The translations under genes and the position numbers were made by a program. From Utricularia gibba (lineage: Eukaryota; Streptophyta; Magnoliopsida; Lamiales; Lentibulariaceae), in NCBI GenBank assembly GCA_002189035.1, contig CM007990.1:4278001-4342000 (forward strand): DNA of 64,000 nucleotides, written 5' to 3'. Positions 21,123-32,571 of the stretch are shown here, piece after piece (the first letter of the stretch is position 1; each line of letters begins with the position of its first letter). Under the pieces are notes generated by a model. That model saw nothing but the letters and a program-made list of their open reading frames with translations. It was not told the origin of the DNA and ran no database searches.

Positions 21123-23156
21123 TTAGCCATTCTCTGCTTTGTCGTAGGCGTTTGACTTGTGCTTGGGAGAGAATGTGAAACCGGCAGGTACCTTTCCCAG
21201 CAACATTTCAGATATGCGAACCCAATCAGCAGCCGAATCAGAAGCCATCATGGTCTCAAGATCATTGCGGCCAAAGTAAGAGGGTGGTCTCCAGTTTATC
21301 CGTTGGGGGATTACATCTAAAAGACCAACAGGTATATACCTGCAACTGTAACTCAGCCATTCCAGAAGAAAATGTCTCGTGGTTTCCACGCCCTTCGAGT
21401 CTGAGCCCCAATGCTCGAGGCCAAAACGAACATAATCCTTCAGAATGTCGAGCCTTTCTCCTGAGCTGATGTCCCAGTGCCTCTGTTCCTTGATTTCGGT
21501 GAATATCCAGGGCTTGATCAACGCCCCCGGGCAATCATGCATGTAGAGAGCTCAGGGCAATTGGCCTTGTGACGATTCCAGTCATCATAAGAGAAAACGT
21601 CACCATTGCCTAGGACTTGCAGTGTCTTGGGAGCGGCTCGTGCACATTGGTAAATGTAGTCCCAATCAGCTAGTTTACTGTACCTTTGTTGCCTTGTGCG
21701 TCCATGAACTGTTACTGCACTGGCTCCCCAATCTCCAATGTCTTGTATCAACGTGTCTATCCGGTTCTTCCCTTCAAAATAACCTGTTCGAACTTTGATG
21801 GTCACGGGTGTGTTGATAGCTCTGGAGCAAGCCTCTACGACACCTTTCATTCTCATTGGCTTGGTTAGCAAAGCAGAGCCAGCACCCTTGTTGACCACAA
21901 TATCTATTGGGCATCCCATATTGATATCAATGAAGTCAACCGTGCATTCCTGCTCAACAAGTTCAACAGTTTTTGCAACTGTATCTGGATATGCCCCGCA
22001 GATCTGTACACCAAAGAGATCTTCTGATGAGTGCCGCCTCAGAAGAGCCCACTCTGAGGCCTGACCTGTAGCAAATTGGTACACATTGCCATCTCACCGC
22101 ATGTCACATCAGCTCCAAGCACCTTGCAGATCCTCCTGAAAGGTAGGTTCCCAACTGTCGTCAAGGGAGCTAGATAAAGCTTTTCACTGAAATCAATGAG
22201 CTTCTTTTCACGTTGGTGTAACTTCAGGGATTTATCATTGTCATACATGGCGTGCTCATGATCAGGAATGCTACTGCGCTCATTCTGAGGATTTTCATCA
22301 TCATTCGAAGGCAGAATACAGGCTTCATCACTTGAGCACTTTGTTTTCTTTGGTGGTGGTCTAAGTTCATTGTCCATGCCGTCGCCATCCGCTGTCTCGG
22401 TATGACCAGAGGAATCCAATGCATCCTTTGAGTCATTTGCATCTCTTAAACAACCATTGACAACATCATCTCCAGAGCCATCCGTGATTTTCATCTTGTT
22501 CAGAAGCCCAAGGACCTTGAGTGACGCATTTGCCTTAGGAAACTTCATTTTGTTTTTCCACAGAAGTTTTTGCACATCCTTCTTCAACACATTCATCTCA
22601 CTCTCTCTCTTCCCGCCATTAACCATTTCACTGGATAACTGTCCACCATCAGCCTTGTGCGTACCAGCGAATCTACAGGCTAAGCCAAACGGGCAGGGTC
22701 CTAGGACAGCCAAGAAGGGGCATAAACCGTCTAAATCTTCTGGTTTATGAGCCTTGAAGGCCTCCACATCATGACTAAAGCGGCAGTTCGCCCCATAAAC
22801 ACAGGAACTGGCATCCCACTTTTCGCAACTTCGGCGCATAAATGCAACGGAGACTTCAGTTCCTGGCGTCGCTCACGCTTCAGCTGACGTTTCGATTTCT
22901 TCTCCCTGAGAACTGAAGAACCTGATCCAGCAGCATTACCCTCTCCCTCTCTTCCGTCAGCCTCATCCACTGTCTTCTTATTACAGTCCCTGGTGGGAGG
23001 CGGACAGAGGAACTCCCTCTTCACAGGCGCTATCGATTTCGCCACAAGCTCCTCCAGCGACGGTGAACCCTCAACCGGAGTCACATCTGTCTCTATACTC
23101 CCCACAGTATCCGAACGGTCCATCGAACTCCTCGAACTTCCCCAAAACCGACCCAA
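21123..23156 (-). CDS. tRNA-dihydrouridine(47) synthase (DUS3-like), three apparent frameshifts
   Basis: A flavoenzyme reducing uridine 47 of tRNA to dihydrouridine. A single open block of about 678 codons once three one-base gaps are allowed. N-terminal part: two CCCH zinc fingers ([11 protein letters not shown] and CPFGLACRF), which are typical of eukaryotic DUS3. C-terminal part: the Dus TIM barrel ([35 protein letters not shown] with the catalytic Cys, [35 protein letters not shown]). The breaks lie at T4 22820-22823, C2 22065-22066 and C5 21524-21528, each repaired by one added base. The start may be 23156 (MGRFWGSS) or the next Met at 23123. Three clean one-base breaks in strongly conserved sequence point to consensus error, not decay. 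Confidence 0.9.
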
Positions 23157-24316
23157 TCCAAATCAAACCAACATCGATCGAAAACAAAGCATACAGAATC
23201 AACCGCACAACGAACAAAATCAAACCAGGATCACAATACGATGAAGAGCAATCTGCAATTACCAGTAACCAACTGCAAGCACGCCGGCGGCCAAACGAAC
23301 CTTCCGCGTGAGTTGCGGATGACCTGGTAGAGCGCGGCACACGAGCAGGCTTGGGCCGGCTCAATATGTTTCCGACATTCCAATTAATTACAGTTTATTC
23401 TTCAATGGGTCAACGAGCAGCCGCCCCGCCCCGGACGGGCTCATCCCAGCCCAGCCCAAAGTCTAGAAATATAACAGTTCAATTTCTAGTTATAGGATAT
23501 TATCTATTTTGATTATTTAATTCATACGATTTTATATTCTCTTCTTTCAAAAAAAAAAAACTCAAATAAGATTAAGAAAAACACCTCCATATAAAATGTA
23601 ATTTTATTCATTCATAACCAATATGAGATTCATCTAAAATCCTTACAATCTTACTTGAATCAGTCAATTAAAATTATTTGAATTTTCATCTGATCATAAC
23701 ATATATATTTATACGGACAGCATTTTTTTTCTAAATATAGATTTATTTATAATTGATGTTTGTCGGTTCCCTTCCCACGGTGTGCAGCCCGCCATTCTGA
23801 AACAAAAAGGTCTATGTGTCCACGGAGAAGGGATAAGGTAGAAAGGGAGAGTATTTCTCCACGTAGAGAAAAGCAGTTACAGCCATAAGCATGGTTAGTG
23901 CTTCCAGAATCATCAAACAGCCTCGTCTCTTTATATCCACCAATCAAATACCTCCGCCTTATCCATCAAACACAGCCAGCAATCAACTTCTACAACTGGA
24001 TAAGTATTTTGAGCGTATCAAATTGTATTTTGATTTCTCTTTAAATTATATAAAAATATACAAGTTTTATTTTTTCTTTAAAAGTAAAAAAATTGTAAAA
24101 TAATGTTCCTCCTTTGGTTCCGATCACCGATTGCTCATTAGTATTACGTTGATGCCACAAATCACTATTGAGTATAGAGCTTCACCTTCTAATAAATTTG
24201 TGAATATTATTGTGTGAAATAATAAATAAATACAACGCGTGCATTTCCAGGTATAATAAATAAGGGTTTATGCAAAATTAATTACCGAACCGTTTTTATT
24301 TATGGAAGATGAAAGC

Positions 24317-24845
24317 ATATTAAAAATAGATAATGACCAGACACAGTTGGGTTTAAGAGGATAATGATCGTTATTTTTTTCCATTAAAAAGGGAAAGAAA
24401 ACTACATAATGACAACACAATTGGGTTCTTTCAGTCCGTGTAGAGTTGCGACTTGTTCTGTTTCGGTTCAAAATTGAATGATCGGTTCATAAACTGCTAT
24501 TCGTTGTCAACTTTGATTCCATTTTTTATTTGAAAACGAATTTTTAAATCTTGAATCAAACCGAAACTGGAACTGAATTGCATGATTTCATTCAAAACTA
24601 GAACGGAAAATGTTGAATGGTTTTGGAATCCAATAACAAATGTTAAAAATATCTATAAACAATTCTGAAAAATATATCATTCTTTTAAATGTTTTTTCAA
24701 GTTCTCAAATTGAATTTATGAAATATGAAAGGTTATTAAAAGTATATAATGAGGACACAATTGATGTAGGAGGATAATTATTCCATTAAAAAGGGAAAGA
24801 AAACTACATTATGACAATACACTTGGGTTCTTTGGGTCCATGTGT
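24317..24845 (+). repeat. Diverged direct repeat, about 115-125 bp units
   Basis: Unit 1 spans about 24317-24441 and unit 2 about 24733-24845. They share CCATTAAAAAGGGAAAGAAA, then ACTACAT-ATGACAA and TTGGGTTCTTT. Spacing is about 415 bases. Confidence 0.75.
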
Positions 24846-26089
24846 ATGTATGCATACCTACTCCTACTCAGCATGTTGGTGGCAATATCCACGTGTCATC
24901 TCTACCCTTATCCAACACGCGCAAGCCGCCTTCTCAGACCATGCCCACATGTGCCATTCTTGGCTGCCTCAGAGCCAAACCCACGTCCCACAAGTTCAAG
25001 TGCAACAATATAAAGGGAAACCCTCACATTTCTATGCCTAATAAGCAACATTGTCGATATGGTATACATAAGTTTATAGTTTTATAATATAAAAAGATAA
25101 TAATATTCCTTCAATAATATTACATACTTAAAATTATTTTTTAAAAAAACTATTCAAACATTACTTATTTTTAACTATTTAAAAAATCATGTAGCACATA
25201 GTTATTTTAATAATATCACGTATAAATTCAATTATAAAACTATATATCCAACACGTGAGAAATAATCAATATTTTAGATAGCATTATCTACAAAATATTC
25301 AATTTTTTCAAATCATTTATTTTGTTATAAATTAACGCATTCACATTCAGTAGTATACAAAATTAAACCATTCTATCAAATGAACTCTAAGCAAAAAGAA
25401 TGGCATATGGCATTGTCCAAACACTTCCGCCACGGCACGTTTTATAAGTAAAAAAAAAAAAAAAATCTGCCGGGCACATTATAGTTCCATTATTAATGTT
25501 CATGCACATCGGAATGATTATTATCATAGATAAAGCTGGGGGAGCTACAGTGGCATTGAGACATTTGAACTACCACGTGGCAAGTACATGTATGTTATCG
25601 GGGCATATTCGGGTCGCCCACCCACCCTAATCAATAATACCGACTCCGCGACAAACCCGCGAACTTCGCGCCGCGTAAATAATTTCCCTCGGTGGGCTCC
25701 ACCGCCTGCGGATAGACGTAATCCACGTGGCGGGGTGACGTGCCATCCTGTCCAGTAATGATAATTCGTCACATGGGACCTGCCGGTTTATTTTGAAAGT
25801 TACCCACTCTACATTTTTATCACACTAAACACAAAAAAATGCACGTAACTTGGGTATTTTTCTAAACAAAGTAAAACACAGTGGGTATTTTTCAAATTAA
25901 CTCGGGACCTGCCCGGGGAAATGAGTTAAATACCTGAACTTTTTTATTTTATTTGTCATTTAACCTAGTTATAGCAAAGATTTGTAAATTACCAAAAAAA
26001 TAAGTTGTTCTTTGGGTTTTACCCTACTTTATGCTTTTTTTGTTTTTGAATGTTTTTTTTTTGGATTTCTAATTTAGGGGTTCAATTTT

Positions 26090-26400
26090 AAAGTTTAATA
26101 TTTAATATTTATAATTTAGAAATATTATATATTAAGTTTTCATAATTTTATGATTACTGATTTAGAGTTTAGGGTTTAAGATTTCATAATTTTTTAAGAT
26201 TACTGATTTAGGGTTTAAGATTTTAATTGGGATTTAATTTTTTTGGTTTCAGATTTAAATTTTTGAGTTGAAGGTTTAGATTTTAGAACTTGATATTTAG
26301 TTTTTGATTTAAGATTTACGGGTTTAAGATTTGAAATTTAAGTTTTAGATTTTAAGTTTAGATTTTAGGGTTTATATTATGATATTTTTAAATTTCAGAT
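26090..26400 (+). repeat. Degenerate TTTAGGG-like tract
   Basis: The tract is rich in variants of GATTTAGGGTTTAAGATTT. A unit of about 45 bases beginning GATTACTGATTTAG is repeated at about 26152 and 26200. It resembles decayed interstitial telomeric sequence, or simply A/T-rich drift with TTTAGGG words. Confidence 0.5.
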
Positions 26401-27322
26401 TTAGTATTATGATTTGAATAAAAATTAAGTTTTATGTGTTTTTATTTTTTATAATTTAATTTATAAATTAAATCTTAATATAAGGTATTTTACAAATGGT
26501 AGACGAACATAAGGTAATTTTCAAAGAAAAATTGAAAATAGGGTAAAATGCAAATATAATGGACCTGACAAAGGTAAAACGTCGAGGGAGCCGGACCTGC
26601 CCACCTGGACACCTCATATGATTCACGACTGACTCGGAAAATCCAAATCTCCAACTCCAACTCTTTTTTCTAAACTTGAACCGGATCTACCAGTTTTCTA
26701 ATCTTATGTTTAATTATTATGTAACTCAATTATATAAAATGTTTAATATACGAGAATACAAATTCACGTATATAAATAATATAGATGTAATTAATTCATC
26801 TCTTAATTTGTGTATATCAATTATGTACTTAAAAAATATGTATATTTAAATAGTATAGTATTTTATACTATACTATCAAAGACTTTCTTAGTGTCATGCT
26901 TATGGGTATCTGCTAATCATGTTGATAATTTCACAATGTAATTAAATTATATCGATAGCTTAGCTTATTATAGAGTTTTAATACGGGATTATGGAAAATT
27001 AAGCATGAACATTAAAATATTGTATGAGTGGTGGACCTGTGGCAGCTGTATTACTTTATTGGAATAAAAGTAATTAACGTTTGTTACTAATTTTATATAA
27101 TAAAACTTAATAATTATTGAGTGGAAATGTGTGGAATATTCAATTGGTAAATCTGGGGGTTTTTGGATAGGGGAGGAGCGAGAATATGCGGGCATATCCA
27201 CCGCTCGCTGGGTAGACCTGCCGATGACGTGGATCCTGGTTGTCCGGGCACGCCGGTTCGGACCGGACATCCAATGAATACGGATATTCTGGGGGTGACT
27301 CGCGGGCCCCACTCGCTGCGCG

Positions 27323-27329
27323 TATAAAA
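27323..27329 (+). promoter_or_regulatory. TATA box of the DUF506 gene
   Basis: TATAAAA in a GC-rich context (GCGCGTATAAAATGG), 81 bases before the ATG. Confidence 0.65.
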
Positions 27330-27409
27330 TGGTACGAGCGCTCACAATTATTTCTCTGCGCAGCATTCGGTGTTTTTTTCTTTTCGAGGAGGAATAATTG
27401 GAATTTGGA

Positions 27410-28647
27410 ATGCGGAAACAGGGGCCTGGAGTTCCAACGAAACATCGCCGGATGCTGTTGTGGGACAGCCGTGCGCCGGAGGTTGACGGAGAGCCGGTCA
27501 TCAATTTGTCGGATGACACCGTTTTTGAGTTCCTGTGTGGAGAATTCTACGATTCGTCGCCGTTGAGCGGGGATGGCGGTGACCGAGGCCTTGGTGAGGA
27601 GCTGGAAACTGAGAACGAGGATGGGAATCAGGATGCCGAAGGCGATGATTTCTGGCAAACGCAGCATAACTTGTTACAGGTAGGGTTCCTGAGATTTCGC
27701 GATTCCCCAATTTTTTGGGCGGATTTCATGTTTTCCCTATTCTCTTTTTTGAACTCGGAGAATGTTTTGGTTGATTCGAGATTTTTCCTAATGTTTCATG
27801 CAGTCGACGATATGCAGAACGACGTCGTTGGAGACACGGATTCGAAAAATTACCAACCAAGCTGTAGAGGAAGCACGCGAATCATGTGGCTGCTGCACCG
27901 CTCCTCCCACCGGCGCTTGCCGGAAATGCCTCATGAAAGACGTTTGCTGGCGACTTCGAAATGCTGGTTTCGATAGTGCGATTTGCAAGTCCAAGTGGAT
28001 AAGCTCACCAGAAATTCCCTCAGGTTGGTTGGTTCATCCATTTCTTCACTTGAAACTCTTCCACTCACTCATTTCATCTGCCCTCTACTGGTATACATGA
28101 ATGAATTCCCATCTTTCAAACATATCCCGCTGCTTGTTTGATAGCTTTCTGTGACTCAAAGCTCTAAATTTCTACAAACCGTGATCATGTTCACTAAATG
28201 GAGACGATGACTGTCGCAGGGCAACACACATTTCTGGATGTAGTAGACAACTCGAACCCGAAAAAGGGGCAAGTCCGGGTCGTCATCGAGTTCAATTTCC
28301 AGGCCGAATTCGAAATCGCCCGGTCCAACGACGATTACAAGAAGCTGGTGCAGAGACTTCCCGATACATTCGTCGGGAAAATCGAAAGGCTGCTGGGAGT
28401 GCTGAAGATAATGAGCACCGCCGCAAAAAAGTGCATGAAGGATAGCAAAATGCACATGGGGCCGTGGAGAAAACACCGGTACATGCAGGCAAAATGGATG
28501 AAAACTTGCGACAGGCCATCCAATTCACCCAACTCCTTCAATTATCAGATTTCTGTTCCACCCGGAAGACCCAGAATGTCAATGCTTACTCTGGATCTGA
28601 ACGAGAGTTTGGCCAGTTTGCGTAGGCCTGCGGTGCAGGTCGTCTGA
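27410..28647 (+). CDS. DUF506 (PDDEXK-like) family protein
   Basis: A plant-specific family with a predicted PDDEXK nuclease-like fold and mostly unknown function; some members act in root-hair growth and calcium signalling. Three exons: 27410-27679, 27804-28023, 28220-28647, giving 305 residues with all phases agreeing. Visible family marks are VFEFLCGEFYD near the start, a Cys cluster (SCGCCTAPPTGACRKCLMKD), DAVIC-like GFDSAICKSKW, the core FLDVVDNSNPKKGQVRVVIE with EFEIARSNDDY, LPDTFVG, and the closing AAKKCMKDSKMHMGPWRKHR-YMQAKW. The start at 27410 follows a TATA box by about 80 bases. The frame is intact. Closest by memory to At3g22970/At2g38820. Confidence 0.9.
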
Positions 28648-29595
28648 GGAAGAAGAAGAAGTTTTTCAATCCTGACCATGAGTGAGTCGGCGACACACAT
28701 ATATGTACCTAGCGGCTGTTTTTGGCTTCCTCGGAAAATCTACCAACTGCCGCATTCTTTCAGAGCGTCAAGATCCTGAAACCTCTGATCGGCCCTAACT
28801 AGAGAGCTGGCAATGGCATCGTTCCTTTGTTTTTTTTCTTTTTTTTTTTCATATGCCGGAATAAATCAAGAGCGTTATTTATAAGATTCACATGCCGGAT
28901 AAGTTTATGATTTATCTTTGTTTATAATTTAAATTGATATAAATAATTATATAATATCTACAGCGATGTTTATCTGTATGTATATTTTTTTATCAAATAT
29001 GAGAATATTTTAAATATATATGTGTAAAATTTATATATCAAATATAATTTCAATTATAACTATATAATAATGTCTTTTGGAAGGGTGAAATACAGGTCAT
29101 CATCTTGAATGGCAATCTGGCACAGGGTGTTCCAAGTCTGGTTCGTTAACAGGAATGCGACTGAGGGGGAAAGAAGTATTTTTTTAGGAGATATTTTAAC
29201 GTAGATTTATTTCTGATGCATAGTCTTGTGATTCATTATACATACTTGTGGTGTTACTGTCCAGTCGCTTGATGACCTTAAAACGACATCGATGTCACCT
29301 GAGCTCTCCATTTCCTTCACCGGTCGCCGGTCTCTGTCGCCCAGTTAAGATCGGATCACACATGAAATAAAGTACAAAAGAAACATGAATTTCATCATAA
29401 AATATTAGACCTAATGAATTACTTAATGATTTAAAATATTTTACATAATTAACTATTTAAAATTTTATATTTTACAAAATTTAAATTTATAATATTTTTA
29501 TTATAGATGAAAAGTAAACAAAACTATTTCAAGTCAAAATGTTGTTACTCCAAAGATGTGCATGGAATCACTGGCCGGCCGGGTTAGTGATACGT
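28648..29595. other. Intergenic spacer
   Basis: It holds the DUF506 3' region (a T-rich run near 28830-28850) and AT-rich DNA. I see no gene. Confidence 0.6.
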
Positions 29596-29623
29596 GGGCC
29601 TATTGTGTATGGGTAATAGGCCC
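29596..29623. promoter_or_regulatory. Palindromic pair of site II elements
   Basis: GGGCCTATT (29596-29604) and AATAGGCCC (29615-29623) form a perfect 9-bp inverted repeat with a 10-base gap. Each arm includes a GGCCTA/TAGGCC site II-like core. It lies about 200 bases before the next start codon and is probably its promoter. Confidence 0.65.
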
Positions 29624-29827
29624 ATTATTAGTAGCAATGAAAGCCCAAAATCCCCAACCGCGTGATTTTTTAAAAAACCGGCGTCTCCACTCTCAGACCG
29701 TTGCTGAAAACCCCTGCTGTATTTCGATGGTCGCGGAGTGGTGCTATTTGACGATTGATTTTGCTCTGGAGGTGTATTGAATTGTGATGGTTGAATGCAG
29801 TTTGGGGACATTAGTGTGCGTTAAAAG

Positions 29828-30671
29828 ATGGGGAACGCAGTGGGATCGTTATTCTCTGGAATTGGGCAAGTTGTTGATAAGATCCTGGGTCATCCATTGG
29901 ACTTTCTCTCTGGAAAAGCTTGCGAGTAAGTTTTTCGCGTTTTTGTTTTAGATTCGCTTCAATTTTGATGAAATGCGCTTTTTTTTGCAGTTCAGCATGC
30001 CGCCCTACGTGGGATCTCGTGTGTTACATAGAGAATTTCTGCGTATCCCATTTGCTCAAGTTAGCGTTGGTTGCAATTTTGGTCTACTTTGGTATTGATC
30101 GATAAGTCTCTGTGTGTGTGTATGTGTTTTTTTTTTTTTTTTTTTTTTCTGTATGTATTCAGATTGTCCATTGCTTAATCCTTTCACTTGATTTGCAGTC
30201 CTCTTGTTCTTGTATCTGGTGTACAAACTGGGAATCTGCCAATGCACTTGTCACATAATCTGCAGAACTCTATGGGGGTGTTGTCGTGCCTACATTTATG
30301 CAATAAACTGTTGTTGCTCCTTCTTATGCCTCAAGCTTCGAAGCGTAAAGCACTCGAGGCCGAGGAGAAGAAGGGATCCCGAGGAATGCTTTACAGAAAG
30401 TGAAGAAGAGAATGAAGCTTCCGGTTTCAGTAGAAATGCCAGGCGAAGAATCAGAAGAGATCACAGAAGAAGGCATATAAGGAAGTCATTGAGACCTATG
30501 GGGCATCGAGTAGGGGTGGAGATATCAGGCAACTTGAAACGCAAAAAGTTTGATTCTTGCATCGATGAAAATCGCACAAGCCCACTTCAACATCATATTC
30601 GAGTCACTAGAAGCTCAAGATTCTCTATCAAAGGCTCGCATCGCAGGAAGAGGAAGCATGATCTGAGGTAA
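29828..30671 (+). CDS. Cys-rich plant membrane protein of unknown function
   Basis: Three exons: 29828-29925, 29991-30091 and 30199-30671, giving 223 residues. I recall similar uncharacterised plant proteins but cannot name one. The N-terminus MGNAVGSLFSGIG is a candidate N-myristoylation site. Conserved-looking motifs CRPTWDLVCYIENFC follow, then a hydrophobic helix (about residues 52-75, LLKLALVAILVYFVLLFLYL). A cytoplasmic-side segment of residues 80-110 contains ten cysteines (CQCTC, CC, CCC). The C-terminal 110 residues are Arg/Lys/Ser rich and look disordered. The Cys cluster could be palmitoylated or bind metal; both are inference. Intron 2 carries a TG and poly-T run at 30112-30150. 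It is tail-to-tail with the phosphatase gene, 134 bases apart. Confidence 0.78.
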
Positions 30672-30805
30672 AGTACCCTTGAACCATCAAGTTTGTATCC
30701 AAAGCAGAAGGAAAATATACCTGTGAGTCTTCTAATGCGTTGCATTGGTCTTCTTTACATGATAACGCCTAACAATATGTATACATTGTGATGAACTTTT
30801 GTGTC

Positions 30806-32318
30806 TCAGTAGTCGTACAAGTGATCAGTATGCATATGAGAGGTCATGTTGAGATTCTGAAGCATTGTTTCCCCTCTTTCGTTGAAGCTAAAAACAGTCA
30901 GCCCACCATTGTTTATGTCGAATGCACGAAACCTGCAGAACAAACAAGAACATAGTATCGAATCGCAATTTCGAATGGAATGACTTATACCAAGCATACC
31001 TGTTAGGACCTAATCCGAGAGCTGTGCATACCAGAGCCCTCAAGATTGATTTATGTGTGACAACGAGGAAGTTTTCTCCCTGCTCATACCAGCAGCAGCC
31101 ATGAACACCTAGAAGAAGTATGGGGATGTGGACTGTAAGTATAACAAGGGCTCACCGGAGTAAACAAGATCTCAAGCCAAGCTTCACGAGCAGTCCTCCA
31201 CAGTTCTCGAATCGGGTAAACGCCATTGACATGGAAGTTCGAAGGATCTTCTCTCCAATTAGTGAACTCATCCGGATACATTCTTTTGGCATCCACTGTC
31301 TCCAAAGACTAAATGTGACTTGCAATGTGGTAGATCACCAAATAAAAGGCAGTTGCTCATTATTCTCATTAGTTTGATCTCTGGGGTGTTCCCAAACAAC
31401 TTTCAGACACCAAACCAGACGAACTTTTGCTGACAACGAAGATGTAACTACTGAAAGTGAAGCTGGTGAAGGAAACACTGACCATTTTTCATGCCTTCAA
31501 GGAAGTATAAGTGAGCTTCTTTCAGGGAGTCAAGAAAAACCATTGGCTGCTCCCTTCCTTCCCACACAATCTCAGCAGTCGTCTTCAAAGTTGAAAGCAT
31601 ACCTAATGAGTTAGCAGTTGAAATAGAGACAAGGCCATCAGAGTCAGAGTTGCATTGTGGCGAACCTTGGCACGTGATATTGGGCTTGAAAAACAGCAGT
31701 CGAAGTGCATGCTCGATAAGGCCACCCTGCACCTCTTAGCTTGTGCAACACCAGCTTCTGTTAGGATCGACATGTTGGAGCTCCCCTGTCAAGAGTAACA
31801 GAACACTTCTAAATTTCTTTACACGGTAAGAGGCAAGGTACATAGAACACAAAGATGGGGAACACAGTGGAAGAGATATGATTTTCAGGAAACCTGAATT
31901 CTGCTTTCTTTATTCCAGGAGCTAAGACCATGGCGCAGGAGGGTTATCTTCTTGGATGATGACAACAACTTCCCAGAAACCAAACTACTTGCTGGTCCTT
32001 CCAATTCAAGCGCTCGACCATTCCATGACCCATCGTTTCCAAGAATCTCTGCGCCAGTTACTCACTCATGATCAGCAAGAATCTCAGCAGATCATCAAAC
32101 TTCTATGATTTCGCAAATCGATTCAGGAACCCACAAATCCTCTACCCAATACCCATTCAACATCCGAAAATGAAAGAGCAAAATGGAGCGCAAATACCAG
32201 TAGTGATCGAATCCGGGGAACCAGATGACGAACACGTGACAATCCTGGAAGCTTTCCGAGTATCAGCAATGAGGGGCTTGAGGAAGTTAAGGGGATTGAT
32301 AACCAGAGCGCAACTCAT
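30806..32318 (-). CDS. Histidine phosphatase (phosphoglycerate mutase-like), At1g58280 type
   Basis: A member of the RHG histidine phosphatase superfamily, probably plastid-targeted. Seven exons on the minus strand: 32198-32318, 31894-32048, 31666-31785, 31483-31582, 31156-31295, 31000-31079, 30806-30932, giving 280 residues with consistent phases. The first exon (MSCALVINPLNFLKPLIADT) reads as a transit peptide. The catalytic motif is LLRHGLSSWN (RHG at 79-81). Further marks are FSSPISRAKTTAEIVW, the LDSLKEAHLYFLEGMKN block, ELWRTAREAW, NFLVVTHKSILRALVCTALG with the second catalytic His, and the ending LNMTSHMHTDHLY. The layout matches my memory of At1g58280 closely. The substrate is unknown. 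The frame is intact. Confidence 0.9.
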
Positions 32319-32571
32319 TGCAGAACTTATGGGTTTTCTACCTAACGATCAGTTCAGAGCTGCGAACTCCAAAGCTACGGGAGAGCAGCAGAATTAGCAG
32401 AGAAGATCTTTTGGGGGGCCTTGATTTTTCTATGACTCATATTCCATTTGTTTTCTCTCACCTTTTTTTGAGGCTTGAATTATCCATCTAGAAGAAACGA
32501 AAAAAAAATTCAATCTTTGTCATAAATGAAACACACACTAGAAACAGAGTGTCTTATTACACCAACTTCGT

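Larger units (their letters stand above)
23157..27322. other. AT-rich intergenic DNA with repeats
   Basis: About 4.1 kb without a supported gene. Near 23390-23460, GC-rich GGCCC/AGCCCA motifs look like the promoter of the dihydrouridine synthase. It contains a diverged direct repeat (24317/24733) and a telomere-like degenerate tract (26090-26400). Two overlapping open frames near 24811-25087 have no known relatives. Confidence 0.55.

Noticed and set aside
22039-22839. Treating the three open blocks of the dihydrouridine synthase as separate genes or exons
   Set aside because: The blocks abut within one or two bases, leave no room for introns and form one conserved protein after single-base corrections.
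24811-25087. Two overlapping plus-strand open frames
   Set aside because: They begin within the diverged direct repeat, overlap in different frames and match no family.
30112-30150. TG repeat followed by a long poly-T run
   Set aside because: A simple sequence tract inside an intron (polypyrimidine-like), not a separate element.
32068-32397. A 109-codon plus-strand open frame with a protein-like sequence
   Set aside because: It is antisense to exons 1-2 of the histidine phosphatase gene, whose seven-exon model is phase-consistent and family-supported.
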